A DNA stretch of 64,000 nt. It comes from Rhodococcus sp. 105337. Its GTDB lineage: Bacteria > Actinomycetota > Actinomycetes > Mycobacteriales > Mycobacteriaceae. The first letter of the stretch is position 1, and every line of letters starts with the position of its first letter. The translations under genes were made by a program, and so were the position numbers. The DNA lies in contig NZ_JABAGQ010000002.1 of NCBI RefSeq assembly GCF_012844225.1, positions 248,001 through 312,000 of the forward strand, read 5' to 3'. Below are positions 45,787-54,461 of the stretch, piece after piece. The notes beneath the pieces are model-generated. The model was not told the DNA's origin. It did no database searches and saw only the letters and a program-made list of their open reading frames with translations.

Positions 45787-46157
45787 GGGGCTGAACGGTT
45801 TCGACTGCGTACGTTGAGCTAGGGGAAGCGTGTCGGTGCAGGCAAGAGACCACCGTAAGCGTCGCTGCAACCAATTAAGCGCCGAGACCACTCAGCGCGA
45901 GTACGCCCTCGCTGCCTAAGTAGCGATTGCGTCTCTGTCAGACCGGGTTTGCTCTCGACCCGGATCCTGGCATCGACTAGAGAGCTTTACCGTTCGGCTC
46001 GGTCGCGGAGTCGGATGGGACATCAAACAGCGACTGGGATCGTCATCTCGTCTTGTTCGCGGGAACGGGAGATCCAAGTAGAGACATAGCGAACTGCACA
46101 CGGAGAAGCCCTGGCGAGGCGGCGGAGGACCCGGGTTCGATTCCCGGCAGCTCCACC
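45787..46157 (+). ncRNA. ssrA: Transfer-messenger RNA (tmRNA)
   Basis: The 5' end GGGGCTGAACGGTTTCGACTG and the 3' T-arm with GGTTCGATTCC and acceptor CAGCTCC are the conserved tRNA-like halves. The tag ORF (45881-45919) resumes at GCC and reads AETTQREYALAA followed by TAA; the mycobacterial tag has the same YALAA end. Several pseudoknot-forming segments lie between. The genome encodes ACCG rather than ACCA at the 3' end, so CCA must be completed after processing. It rescues stalled ribosomes with SmpB, encoded nearby. Confidence 0.96.
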
Positions 46158-46160
46158 GAA

Positions 46161-46208
46161 ACCCCGGGTGGGAGACCTTTCGAGGTATCCCACCCGGGGT
46201 CCTTTTTT
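46161..46208 (+). terminator. Intrinsic terminator of ssrA
   Basis: ACCCCGGGTGGGA (46161-46173) pairs with TCCCACCCGGGGT (46188-46200), with an inner ACCT/AGGT stem over a TTCG loop, followed by CCTTTTTTT. Strong classical terminator. Confidence 0.95.
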
Positions 46209-46225
46209 TGACGAGGGAAGGCTAG

Positions 46226-46698
46226 CTAGCTCGTCGGCAGATCCGTCATCTTGTCGAGGCATTGCTCGAGCCCTGCCTTCGACAGGTCGCGTGCCTGTTC
46301 ATCCGCGTACCCGAACTCCGTGACGGTCAGCATTGTCCGGCCGTCGCTGCCCGGCACGAACGTGATGACGTGCCGCACGTCTTCGGGGACCCCGGGCGGG
46401 GATGCGACCCGCGTGCCCGACGCATCGGTGAAGGCGAGGTCGAACTCGAGGAGACTGGTCGGCTCGATCCTGCGGTAGGTCCAGGTGTTGAACATGTCCT
46501 GTCCGCCGTACTCGGCCGGAGCGCGCATGCCGACCAGTGACGTGCCACCGACTCGGAAGTCGAGGTCCGCGACCGGAACGGTGAAACCGTGAGGTCCCCA
46601 CCACCTCTTGACATGTTCCGGGTCCTGCCACGCGCGCCACACCTCCTCGGCGGGTGCACTGAACGTGCGGGTGCTGACGACATCGAAGGAATCGGCAC
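46226..46698 (-). pseudogene. AHSA1/SRPBCC-domain protein, frame broken after start
   Basis: The frame encodes an AHSA1-type lipid/ligand-binding domain: WRAWQDPEHVKRWWGPHGFTVP, the MFNTWTYRRIEP strand and a C-terminal helix. Homology-like sequence continues upstream of the first in-frame start (GTG 46642) as DSFDVVSTRTFSAPAEEVW up to about 46693, but no start codon is in that frame. A strong AGGAGG (46709-46704) and GTG (46698) lie just upstream, one base out of frame: inserting a single G after the GTG would give MADSFDVVSTRTF. The gene is thus either frameshifted, a sequencing error, or begins internally. Confidence 0.6.
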
Positions 46699-46859
46699 GG
46701 TGCCCTCCTGTCGGGGTGGATCGGACGCGGTCGTCGGGTATGACCTGCGGGTCGGGAAGAAATCATCGGATCCCGCGGCTGTGAGAACCGAATACGTGTG
46801 ACCGCCGACGTCGACGGATGTTCCGCCGGCGGGTCGCTCGATGGATACAGTCGGCAGGC

Positions 46860-48197
46860 ATGAGGACCGCCCCCGCTCCGCTGCCCCGTCTGCGCCTGGC
46901 GTCGGCCGTGTACCGATTCCGGGAAAGCCTGTTCGCGTTGCCCGCGCTCATCGTCGTCGCAGGCGTGGTCGCCGCGGAGGTGACCGCGGTGCTCGACCGA
47001 ACCGTCGAGGACGCGGACTCGGCGCCGTGGACCGTGGACATGCAGACCAACGCGGCGACGTGGTTGCTCAGCACCGTCGCCGGCGCCACCATCACCACCG
47101 CGGGAGTGGTTTTCTCGCTGACGGTCGTGAGCCTGCAACTGGCGAGCAGTCAGTTCTCTCCTCGCGTGATGCGCTCGTTCATCCGGGATCGCTTCAGCCA
47201 GACCGTAATAGGCATGCTCGTCGCGACGTTCGTATTCTGCGTCCTCACCCTGCGTCACGTCGGTGGTGACGCCACGTCGCCCGCACCGAGCATCGCGATG
47301 ACGGTGTCACTTGTCCTGACCGTCGCGACGGTGATGCTGATCGTCGCGTACCTCGACCGGCTTGCACACCGGCTACAGGTCGGCGAGGTGGTCCGGTCCA
47401 TCAGCAACGAAGCGGACCTGGTGATCGAGGCGATGACCCGTGCGGCAGAACGGGAAGTCCCGGCCGGGCCGGTGCGGTTCGACGAGTCCGCAGACGACGT
47501 CACAGTGCTGGCCCATGCGGACGGGTGGGTCTCGCAGGCGCCGACCGAGTACATCCTCCACGCGATCCCGCCGTCGACGGTCGTGCGACTCGAGACGCGA
47601 CCGGGCGCGTATATCCACCGCGGGGAAGTTCTCATGCGCATTCATCCCGCACCGCAGGACGCCGAACGTGTACGCGCCCGCCTCCTCGCCACGGTCACGA
47701 TCGGCGACGCCCGAACCATGCAGCAGGATTTCGACTTCGGACTGCGGCAACTCGTCGACATCGCGTTGCGCGCGCTCAGTCCCGCGATCAACGACCCCAC
47801 GACGGCAATCGAGGTCGTTCTGCGACTGGGCAGTCTGCTGCGAATCGTCCTCGTTGCACCGGAGCAGGAAGTGTCGGTGGGTGGCCCCGACGGGCGGGTG
47901 CTGGTGCGACCGTGGCTGCTCTCGCCCGACGAATACATCGGGCATGCGTTCGACGAGATCCGTCGCACCAGTGCCGGTCAGGTGCATGTGACGCTGGCGC
48001 TGATCCGGGTGTTGCGGATGCTGGTCGAGCACGTCCGTGACGCGGGCCGGCCCGAGCATGTGCCCGCCCTCGAGCGGCAGATCCGGATGGTTCTCGAAAC
48101 CGCCTCCGACCGCACCGACATTCACCCGGAAGATCTGGCGCTGCTCGAGGCGGTGGCCCGGTCCGCGGTCGATCCGGCCGAGCACCGTCTCGACTGA
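46860..48197 (+). CDS. DUF2254 membrane protein
   Basis: A 445-residue protein of the DUF2254 family. Four hydrophobic helices lie in the first 165 residues (ALPALIVVAGVVAAEVTAVL; WLLSTVAGATITTAGVVFSL; VIGMLVATFVFCVLTL; IAMTVSLVLTVATVMLIVAY), then a large soluble domain with ISNEADLVIEAMTRA and SPAINDPTTAIEVVLRLG, the most conserved family segment. No enzymatic motif is recognised. The ATG at 46860 is chosen over an upstream frame that lacks hydrophobic character. Single gene, function unknown. Confidence 0.82.
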   Translation: MRTAPAPLPRLRLASAVYRFRESLFALPALIVVAGVVAAEVTAVLDRTVEDADSAPWTVDMQTNAATWLLSTVAGATITTAGVVFSLTVVSLQLASSQFSPRVMRSFIRDRFSQTVIGMLVATFVFCVLTLRHVGGDATSPAPSIAMTVSLVLTVATVMLIVAYLDRLAHRLQVGEVVRSISNEADLVIEAMTRAAEREVPAGPVRFDESADDVTVLAHADGWVSQAPTEYILHAIPPSTVVRLETRPGAYIHRGEVLMRIHPAPQDAERVRARLLATVTIGDARTMQQDFDFGLRQLVDIALRALSPAINDPTTAIEVVLRLGSLLRIVLVAPEQEVSVGGPDGRVLVRPWLLSPDEYIGHAFDEIRRTSAGQVHVTLALIRVLRMLVEHVRDAGRPEHVPALERQIRMVLETASDRTDIHPEDLALLEAVARSAVDPAEHRLD

Positions 48198-48239
48198 TCG
48201 CCCAGCTTACGTCGGTGGGTACTCCGCGCATGCGTAGCT

Positions 48240-48487
48240 GATCTTGTGGGCAAGAACAGATTTCGACGGCACTGGTCGGTTGTCCGAGTGGCGCCGACGA
48301 CCGAACAGAGGTAGAAAGAATAGGTCTTCTCCCGGCGCGATCGCGCCGGGAGACCCGGGTACAGCCAGTTGCCCGCCTGTCTGGGGTTCTCTCCCGGAGC
48401 GGGCTTACCCGTCCTCATCGAGGCGGTTCTCCGGTCAGGCACAGAGGTCGTATCGAGCTATTGCCCTGAAAGGACCACCCGGTCGAG
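48240..48487 (+). other. Structured intergenic region upstream of a small ORF
   Basis: No gene is supported here, but the stretch is rich in dyads. A perfect 26-bp palindrome at 48328-48353 (arms TCTCCCGGCGCGA) sits in the middle; further pairing segments include GGGTTCTCTCCC near 48385 and GAGGCGGTTCTCC near 48419. An AT-richer patch (GAAAGAATAG) precedes the palindrome. It could be a small RNA, a structured leader of the ORF at 48488, or a terminator of the DUF2254 gene. I do not recognise an Rfam family. Confidence 0.4.
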
Positions 48488-48664
48488 ATGAGTGATTCCA
48501 CGTTTTCAGCTATCGGCACGTCGTCTGGTTCGTCCTCGGACCCTGTTCGCCATACCAGCCGAAGCGGATCGATGAGTACAGCAGAGATCAAAGCGCGCCT
48601 CGCGGTCATGTTCGGCGACGCCGACGAGGCCTCGTCCTCCGCAGAGGATGGGGATTCCCGGTAA
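48488..48664 (+). CDS. Small hypothetical protein, 58 residues
   Basis: A short ORF encoding MSDSTFSAIGTSS...STAEIKARLAVMFGDADEASSS...DSR. The first half is Ser/Thr-rich and probably disordered; the second has a possible amphipathic helix (AEIKARLAVMFG) and an acidic end. There is no good Shine-Dalgarno: AAAGGA lies about 14 bases upstream. Codon use is less GC-biased at third positions than in neighbours. A real gene is possible, and the structured stretch before it would then be its leader. Confidence 0.35.
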   Translation: MSDSTFSAIGTSSGSSSDPVRHTSRSGSMSTAEIKARLAVMFGDADEASSSAEDGDSR

Positions 48665-49085
48665 GTACGAAGTGGATCGGGACGTCCGGTCGCCTCACGG
48701 CGAAAGGCATATCGCAGCTCCAGCCCAACGGAACTCTGCGACGGCAACGGGATTGAGCCCGGGGGACACGGTGCCGTCCCGATCCGCCCCGTTCAACACA
48801 CTCTCGTTCCGCGGTATTCCGGGTACGCGGGTGTGATCGCGATCAACAGGGACCGGCGACATCGTGTGCCGCCGACCGGTCTACTGCCACGAACACACCG
48901 GAAGGGCCCGGCATCGAGCGGGGCCCTTCCGCGCGCCGGCGACGAGTTACCGCCGCCGTTGTTCTCGCCTCCGCGGGCCTAGTGGACGCCGTGCATGGGT
49001 TGCGGACAGTGTTTCGCATACACGCCACCGGCTATGCCTTCGGTATGCACTGTTTCGACACGCGCTGTGTAGAAGGAGGCCGACG
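48665..49085. other. Non-coding stretch with one hairpin
   Basis: About 420 bases without a convincing ORF on either strand. The only clear structure is the dyad GGAAGGGCCC (48900-48909) with GGGCCCTTCC (48921-48930), a 10-bp stem with an 11-base loop that resembles a terminator and would close any transcript coming from the 48.2-48.7 kb region. Confidence 0.55.
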
Positions 49086-49328
49086 ATGACAGAAGAAGAT
49101 CTGTTCGGGCGAATCGAACAGCTGGTCCAGCGTGAGCAGGAGTTGCGCAGGCAATCAGGAAGCGACGGGGTCTCCGACGAGGACCGCGAGGAACTGCGCA
49201 TGGTGGAGGAGCGCCTCGATCAGTGCTGGGATCTGCTACGGCAGCGGCGGGCAAGGGCGGAGTTCGGTGGCGACCCCGACGATGCGGAGCCGCGCCCGGT
49301 GGGAGAGGTCGAATCGTATCGGCAGTAG
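49086..49328 (+). CDS. DUF2630 small protein
   Basis: An 80-residue, strongly charged, mostly helical protein (LFGRIEQLVQREQELRRQSG, then EDREELRMVEERLDQCWDLLRQRRA) typical of DUF2630 proteins in Actinobacteria. It probably forms a helical hairpin. AAGGAGG lies 8 bases before the ATG at 49086, an unusually good ribosome-binding site for this region. Function unknown. Confidence 0.8.
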   Translation: MTEEDLFGRIEQLVQREQELRRQSGSDGVSDEDREELRMVEERLDQCWDLLRQRRARAEFGGDPDDAEPRPVGEVESYRQ

Positions 49329-49451
49329 GCGCGATTGTTCGCCCCGAAGATATTGGGGCACCGGGGTTTACGGGACAGTGGCGCCGCAGGTGGCGATATG
49401 AGCCGACCGGTACCTCGGGTGAGCGGTGCTGCACCGAGATCAATCGAACGC

Positions 49452-49483
49452 GGGAGGGCTCGGCATTTCTGCCGAGCCCTCCC
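49452..49483. terminator. Strong hairpin downstream of the KGG-like gene
   Basis: A perfect 14-bp stem (GGGAGGGCTCGGCA with its complement) and a four-base loop. On the minus strand it lies just after the KGG-like coding remnant and would end its transcript; T-tracts are weak on both sides. Confidence 0.75.
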
Positions 49484-49492
49484 GTCCCTGCA

Positions 49493-49695
49493 TGCGTGGT
49501 ACGAGTTTCCGCTCTTCTTGCCGCCGCGAGCCTTGGCTTCGGTGGGTTGCGCCTGCGTGCCCTTGCTGCCGGCCTCCCTGGGGATCGGCACTTTCTTGTC
49601 GCCGAGGCTTGCGGTGCCGGCTTCACCTCCGCGATGGGCCAGTTCTTCGGTGTCCTCACGGTTGCCGAACTGTCCGGGTTGTTCGAATCAGCCAT
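49493..49695 (-). pseudogene. KGG-type stress protein remnant with apparent frameshift
   Basis: From the ATG at 49695 the frame begins MADSNNP, then loses sense; one base out of register it continues GQFGNREDTEELAHRGGEAG and later REAGSKGTQAQPTEAKARGG. Together these look like a small hydrophilic KGG-repeat (general stress) protein of about 65 residues. Adding one C in the CCCGG at about 49676 would join the two parts. No stop codon occurs at the expected end (SGNSYHA), so the 3' end may be altered too. Family assignment is tentative. Confidence 0.45.
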
Positions 49696-49895
49696 CGGTA
49701 CTTCTCATTTCGGATGATCGTCGTGCAGTGCGAGAGCCCCCTCTCACGGCGTCTCGTCCGCTGCAGACCCGGCACGTGAGGGGCTACACCCGTCGTTCGA
49801 ATCGTGTTCTGTTCGCCCGCGATCAGGGGTGTACCTCGCGCATGCCCTGGCGCACACGGGCAAGATGAGACCTATACCGTCGACGAGGAGGTCAC

Positions 49896-51524
49896 ATGGC
49901 GCACGAACGAGCGGGGCAGCGGGCGACTGCGGAGGATCTGGAAGACCTCGCACACTTGGTCACCGCGTACTACACCGTGAAACCGGACCCGGAAGACCCA
50001 CTGCAGCAGGTGGCATTCGGAACGTCCGGGCATCGCGGTTCGAGCCTCGCCGGTGCGTTCAACGAAGACCACATTCTCGCCACCACGCAGGCGATCGTCG
50101 AATACCGGGCGGGGCAGGGCACCGGGGGGCCGCTGTTCCTCGGCCGCGACACGCATGCACTGTCCGAACCGGCATGGGCTACCGCGCTCGAGGTGCTCGT
50201 CGCCAACGACGTCGAAGTCATCATCGATTCCCGCGATCGCTACACCCCGACGCCTGCGGTCAGCCATGCGATCCTGCGGCACAACGCAGGGGCAGGTCAC
50301 CGTGCCGACGGGATCGTGGTGACCCCCTCCCACAACCCTCCGCGCGACGGCGGCTTCAAGTACAACCCGCCTTCGGGTGGTCCTGCCGACAGTGACGCGA
50401 CCTCGGCGATCGCGGCACGCGCCAACGAACTGCTCGCCGCCGGACTCGCCGGTGTGAAAAGGGTTTCGGTGGCTTCCGCCCTGGGCGGGGCAGGGCGATA
50501 CGACTTCCTCGCGACCTATATCGACGACCTGCCGAACGTCGTCGACCTCGGTGCGATCCGCGCCGCAGGACTGCGCATCGGTGCCGATCCCATGGGCGGC
50601 GCGAGCGTCGACTACTGGGGCGAAATCGCCGAACGGCACGATCTGGACCTGACGGTCGTGAACCCCCTCGTCGACGGAACCTGGCGTTTCATGACACTCG
50701 ACACCGACGGCAAGATCCGCATGGACTGCTCGTCGCCCAATGCGATGGCGTCCATGATCGAGGCGCGTCACGATTTCGACCTGGCGACCGGCAACGACGC
50801 CGACGCCGATCGGCACGGCATCGTCACTCCGGACGCCGGTCTGCTCAATCCGAATCACTACCTCGCGGTGGCCATCGACTACCTGTTCCGGAACCGGCCC
50901 GGGTGGTCTGCCGAAAGTAAGGTCGGCAAGACCCTGGTCAGCTCGTCGATGATCGACCGGGTCGCCTCGGGTCTCGGCCGGTCCCTGCTCGAGGTACCGG
51001 TCGGTTTCAAGTGGTTCGTGCCCGGCCTGCTCGACGGCTCGCTGGGTTTCGGAGGTGAGGAGAGTGCGGGTGCGTCGTTCCTCCGGCACGACGGCTCGGT
51101 CTGGACCACCGACAAGGACGGCATCGTCCTGGCTCTGCTCGCTGCCGAGATCACGGCCGTCGCGGGCAAGAGCCCCTCGCAGTACTACGGAGACCTCGCG
51201 GCCCGGTACGGCAGTCCGTCGTACGCCCGGGTCGACGCACCGGCGACGCGCGACCAGAAGGCGGTGCTCGCGAAACTGTCTCCCGACCAGGTCGACGCCA
51301 CCGAACTCGCCGGCGAGCCGATCACCGCGACGCTCACCACCGCCCCGGGCAACGGGGCCCCTATCGGTGGCCTGAAGGTGACCACGGAGAACGCATGGTT
51401 CGCCGCCCGGCCCTCCGGGACCGAGGACGTGTACAAGATCTATGCGGAGTCCTTCCGGGGCCCGGAGCATCTCGCGGAGGTGCAGCAGGCGGCCCGGGAC
51501 CTCGTGTCGTCGGTCCTGTCCTGA
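49896..51524 (+). CDS. pgm: Phosphoglucomutase, alpha-D-glucose specific
   Basis: A 542-residue alpha-D-phosphohexomutase. The four functional loops are clear: phosphoserine loop [12 protein letters not shown], metal loop [12 protein letters not shown], sugar loop [10 protein letters not shown] and phosphate loop [10 protein letters not shown]; substrate entry GTSGHRGSS is near residue 43. It interconverts glucose 1- and 6-phosphate for glycogen, trehalose and wall precursors. A strong GAGGAGG precedes the ATG. Matches Rv3068c (pgmA). Confidence 0.95.
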   Translation: MAHERAGQRATAEDLEDLAHLVTAYYTVKPDPEDPLQQVAFGTSGHRGSSLAGAFNEDHILATTQAIVEYRAGQGTGGPLFLGRDTHALSEPAWATALEVLVANDVEVIIDSRDRYTPTPAVSHAILRHNAGAGHRADGIVVTPSHNPPRDGGFKYNPPSGGPADSDATSAIAARANELLAAGLAGVKRVSVASALGGAGRYDFLATYIDDLPNVVDLGAIRAAGLRIGADPMGGASVDYWGEIAERHDLDLTVVNPLVDGTWRFMTLDTDGKIRMDCSSPNAMASMIEARHDFDLATGNDADADRHGIVTPDAGLLNPNHYLAVAIDYLFRNRPGWSAESKVGKTLVSSSMIDRVASGLGRSLLEVPVGFKWFVPGLLDGSLGFGGEESAGASFLRHDGSVWTTDKDGIVLALLAAEITAVAGKSPSQYYGDLAARYGSPSYARVDAPATRDQKAVLAKLSPDQVDATELAGEPITATLTTAPGNGAPIGGLKVTTENAWFAARPSGTEDVYKIYAESFRGPEHLAEVQQAARDLVSSVLS

Positions 51525-51605
51525 TCGGTCCCGTCCCGGCCGGCGTGCGGCGCGGAGATCCGCAGCGCCGGCCGGGTCGTGCGCGTAGCTAACATCGTGG
51601 GCATC

Positions 51606-52829
51606 ATGCGTACACGTGAGGCGGCGTTGCCGCGGGAGATCTGGGTTCTGGTCGCGGCGAGTTTCGTCATCGCGCTCGGCTTCGGGCTCGTCGCCCCGGC
51701 ACTCCCGCAATTCGCGCGCAGCTTCGACGTGGGAGTGACTGCCGCATCCGTCGTGATCTCGGCGTTCGCCGCGATGCGCCTGATATTCGCCCCGTTCAGC
51801 GGACGGCTCGTCCAGAAGCTGGGGGAGCGGCCCATCTACATCACGGGGCTGCTCATCGTGGCCGTCTCGACCGGCGCGTGTGCCTTTGCGGAAACCTACT
51901 GGCAGCTGCTCGTCTTCCGGGGGCTCGGCGGTATCGGCTCCACGATGTTCACGGTGTCGGCACTGGGCCTGCTGGTGCGTATCGCGCCGCCCGATGCCCG
52001 TGGTCGCGTCTCGGGCCTGTACGCCACCAGCTTCCTGCTCGGAAATATCTTCGGCCCCCTCGTGGGCGGCGCGCTGACAGGCCTCGGCCTGCGGGCACCG
52101 TTCCTGATCTACGCCGTGGCCCTGCTGATCGCCGCCGCTGTGGTGGGCGTGATGTTGCGCTCGTCGCACCTGGCGCAGCCCACCACGGGTGAAGGGCTTC
52201 GGATCATGGGGTTGCGGGAAGCGCTGGGCTCCCCGATCTATCGCGCCGCTCTCGGTTCGAACTTCGCCAACGGCTGGGCGGTCTTCGGGGTGCGCGTCGC
52301 GATGGTGCCGCTCTTCGTCGTCGAAGCCCTGGGGCAGGGAGAGGCGTTCGCAGGCATCGCTCTCACCGCATTCGCCGTGGGCAATGCTGTCGTGCTCATC
52401 CGCGCGGGCAGGTGGTCGGACCGGTACGGACGGCGACCGTTCGTCCTCGCCGGGCTCATGATCTGCGGTGTCGGCACCATCGTGATGGGGCTGACCGAGA
52501 GCGTGGCGCTCTTCCTCATCACGTCGTTCGTGGCAGGACTCGGGTCAGGTCTGTCGAACCCGTCGCAGCAGGCCGCGGTCGCCGACGTCGTCGGCAGCAA
52601 GGCGCGCGGTGGACCCGTCCTCGCCACCTTCCAGATGACGGCAGACGTCGGCACGGTGATCGGGCCGGTCGTGGCGGGACTGCTCGCCCAGTACCTGTCG
52701 TTCTCGACGGCGTTCGCCGTGACAGGCGTCATCATGCTGGTCGCCGCGGTTCCGTGGTTTCTCGCCGGCCGCCGCACCCGCGACAGCATCACCCCAGCGG
52801 ACGAGGTGATCAAGGACACTGGCAGCTGA
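51606..52829 (+). CDS. MFS transporter (drug/metabolite exporter type)
   Basis: A 407-residue protein with 12 predicted helices. MFS motif A appears as GRLVQKLGERP after helix 2 and again as GRWSDRYGRRPFV in the middle loop; GLVAPALPQFA lies in helix 1 and the antiporter-type motif C as GNIFGPLVGGALTG in helix 5. This suggests a proton-driven exporter. TAACAT is at 51590-51595; the ATG at 51606 gives the normal length, while GTG 51597 would add three residues. Substrate unknown. Confidence 0.85.
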   Translation: MRTREAALPREIWVLVAASFVIALGFGLVAPALPQFARSFDVGVTAASVVISAFAAMRLIFAPFSGRLVQKLGERPIYITGLLIVAVSTGACAFAETYWQLLVFRGLGGIGSTMFTVSALGLLVRIAPPDARGRVSGLYATSFLLGNIFGPLVGGALTGLGLRAPFLIYAVALLIAAAVVGVMLRSSHLAQPTTGEGLRIMGLREALGSPIYRAALGSNFANGWAVFGVRVAMVPLFVVEALGQGEAFAGIALTAFAVGNAVVLIRAGRWSDRYGRRPFVLAGLMICGVGTIVMGLTESVALFLITSFVAGLGSGLSNPSQQAAVADVVGSKARGGPVLATFQMTADVGTVIGPVVAGLLAQYLSFSTAFAVTGVIMLVAAVPWFLAGRRTRDSITPADEVIKDTGS

Positions 52830-52854
52830 GCACGGGATCGGTACTGTCGAACGT

Positions 52855-53343
52855 GTGTGGATTCGCATCGTCTCGACGGCTGCGCGCGTGGGTTTGGCAG
52901 CCGTGTGGCTGGTGTCGGGGTGGAGCAAGTTCTCCGACCCCACCCAGACCGTAGTTGCGGTACGGGCGTACCAACTGATTCCCGCGGACCTGGTGCGGCC
53001 GTTCGCCGCGGTCTTCCCGGTGGTCGAACTCATCCTGGGACTGTTGCTGCTCATCGGGTTGGCGGTACGCCCGGCGGCGGTGGCGACTGCGATGGGCCTG
53101 GTAGTGCTCATCGCGGCGATTGCCTCGGCTTGGGCGCGCGGCCTGTCGATCGACTGCGGATGCTTCGGTGGTGGTGGTGTCGTCGCCGACGTCGGCGCCT
53201 GGGATTACGCCTCCGAGATCCTGCGAGACCTGGGATTCCTCGCGGCAGCCGTCTGGCTCATGGTGTTCCCGCGCACACCCGCCGCGCTGGGCCCCGGATC
53301 GCGGACGCTCTCAGTGCGTCCTCAGCCCACAGTGGCAGAGTGA
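52855..53343 (+). CDS. MauE/DoxX-like membrane protein
   Basis: A 162-residue protein with four membrane helices. The loop before the last helix carries DCGCFGGGG, the Cys motif of MauE-type proteins, which help form disulfides in periplasmic enzymes. The next gene, 36 bases downstream, encodes a DsbA-like protein, so the two probably form a disulfide relay, with the MauE-like protein passing electrons to the quinone pool. Starts at GTG 52855, shortly after a TACTGT hexamer (leaderless type). Confidence 0.82.
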   Translation: MWIRIVSTAARVGLAAVWLVSGWSKFSDPTQTVVAVRAYQLIPADLVRPFAAVFPVVELILGLLLLIGLAVRPAAVATAMGLVVLIAAIASAWARGLSIDCGCFGGGGVVADVGAWDYASEILRDLGFLAAAVWLMVFPRTPAALGPGSRTLSVRPQPTVAE

Positions 53344-53379
53344 ACCCGGACATTCTCCGACGAACAAAGGGCAGAAGTC

Positions 53380-54126
53380 GTGAATGCGAAGAAGGTCAAA
53401 CCGGTGAAGTACACGCCGGAACCGACGTCGAACAAGTTCACCTACATCCTCGGCGGCGTCGCTGTCGTGGTGATCGCGGCGCTCGTCATCGGCGGCGTGC
53501 TGTGGACCTCGGGCGGTAGTGACGCCCGGAACGACGGATACGGGACGGTGCAGAACGCCGCGGTGGAGGTGAGCCTCGACGACGGAGCGATTCTCCTCGG
53601 TCGGCCCGACGCCGCGGCCACCATCGATCTGTACGAAGACCCGATGTGCCCGTACTGCGCCGAACTCGAGCACAAGCACTCGCAGGAACTCGCCCAGGCG
53701 ATCGACAACGGCGAGGTTGCTGTCCGGTACCACATTCTTGCGTTCCTCGACCGGCTGTCCAGCAGCGGCGATTACTCGACACGTTCTGTGGCCGCAGCGC
53801 AATGCGTCGCGGAGAGCGGTGACGCGGTGGTCTTCTCCAAGTTCCACGACACGCTCCTCTCGCCCGATACGCAGCCGGCGGAGGGCGGGGACAGCGACCT
53901 CGACAACGCTGCACTCGCGCAACTGGCACGCGATGCGGGCGCATCCGACGAAACCGTGCAGTGCATCGCCGACGGAGCCCGCGTGGAGCAGGCGGCCGTC
54001 GACGCGGAGGCCGGTAGGCAGAAGCTTGCGACGACCGGCGCGACCGGCACGCCTGCCGTGATCTACAACGGCACCGTCATCGATGCCCTCGGCAACGAGA
54101 ACTGGATCGCCGAACTGTCCGGATAG
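53380..54126 (+). CDS. Membrane-anchored DsbA-like thiol oxidoreductase
   Basis: A 248-residue protein with a short cytoplasmic start, one membrane anchor (residues 23-46) and an extracytoplasmic DsbA-type domain. The active site is DPMCPYCAELE and the cis-Pro loop TGTPAVIYNG. A second Cys pair lies in the helical insertion (AAQCVAE and VQCIADG). It probably oxidises exported proteins; the preceding MauE-like protein is its likely partner. Starts at a GTG after GAAG. Confidence 0.88.
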   Translation: MNAKKVKPVKYTPEPTSNKFTYILGGVAVVVIAALVIGGVLWTSGGSDARNDGYGTVQNAAVEVSLDDGAILLGRPDAAATIDLYEDPMCPYCAELEHKHSQELAQAIDNGEVAVRYHILAFLDRLSSSGDYSTRSVAAAQCVAESGDAVVFSKFHDTLLSPDTQPAEGGDSDLDNAALAQLARDAGASDETVQCIADGARVEQAAVDAEAGRQKLATTGATGTPAVIYNGTVIDALGNENWIAELSG

Positions 54127-54260
54127 CAGCGCGGTGGGAGGCCCCGGCAGGGCGCCTCCCACCGTTCCCCCGCCGACCAGGCGATTTGTTGGCGGCGAGC
54201 GCAATGGTGTAACTTTCTTTCAGCGCACGGGGTTGCCCCCGACGCGCAGAAAATGGATAC

Positions 54261-54333
54261 GGGGCTATGGCGCAGCTGGTAGCGCACCACACTGGCAGTG
54301 TGGGGGTCAGGGGTTCGAGTCCCCTTAGCTCCA
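54261..54333 (+). tRNA. tRNA-Ala (GGC)
   Basis: A 73-nt tRNA: acceptor GGGGCTA with TAGCTCC (one G:T pair), D-arm GGCGCAGCTGGTAGCGC, anticodon loop CTGGCAG (anticodon GGC) and T-loop GTTCGAGTC. Discriminator A; CCA is not encoded. A promoter is not obvious; a strong terminator follows. Confidence 0.95.
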
Positions 54334-54347
54334 CGTAACCCGAACAC

Positions 54348-54379
54348 AAACTTGCCCCGCCTGATGGCGGGGCAAGTTT
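54348..54379. terminator. Bidirectional terminator after tRNA-Ala
   Basis: A 14-bp stem (AAACTTGCCCCGCC and complement) with a TGAT loop; A-runs on the left and T-runs on the right make it effective in both directions, closing the tRNA and the convergent UvrA-like gene. Confidence 0.92.
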
Positions 54380-54461
54380 CGTTTGTGGGTGGGTCGATGA
54401 GGTCGACTCGTTCATCGCTCACCGTGCACCCCGTAGTCAGCTTCGCGGAGTCGCCGCCACT

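Noticed and set aside
48240-48487. 6C small RNA or another known actinobacterial RNA
   Set aside because: 6C RNAs have two hairpin loops with runs of at least six C; no such loops are visible here.
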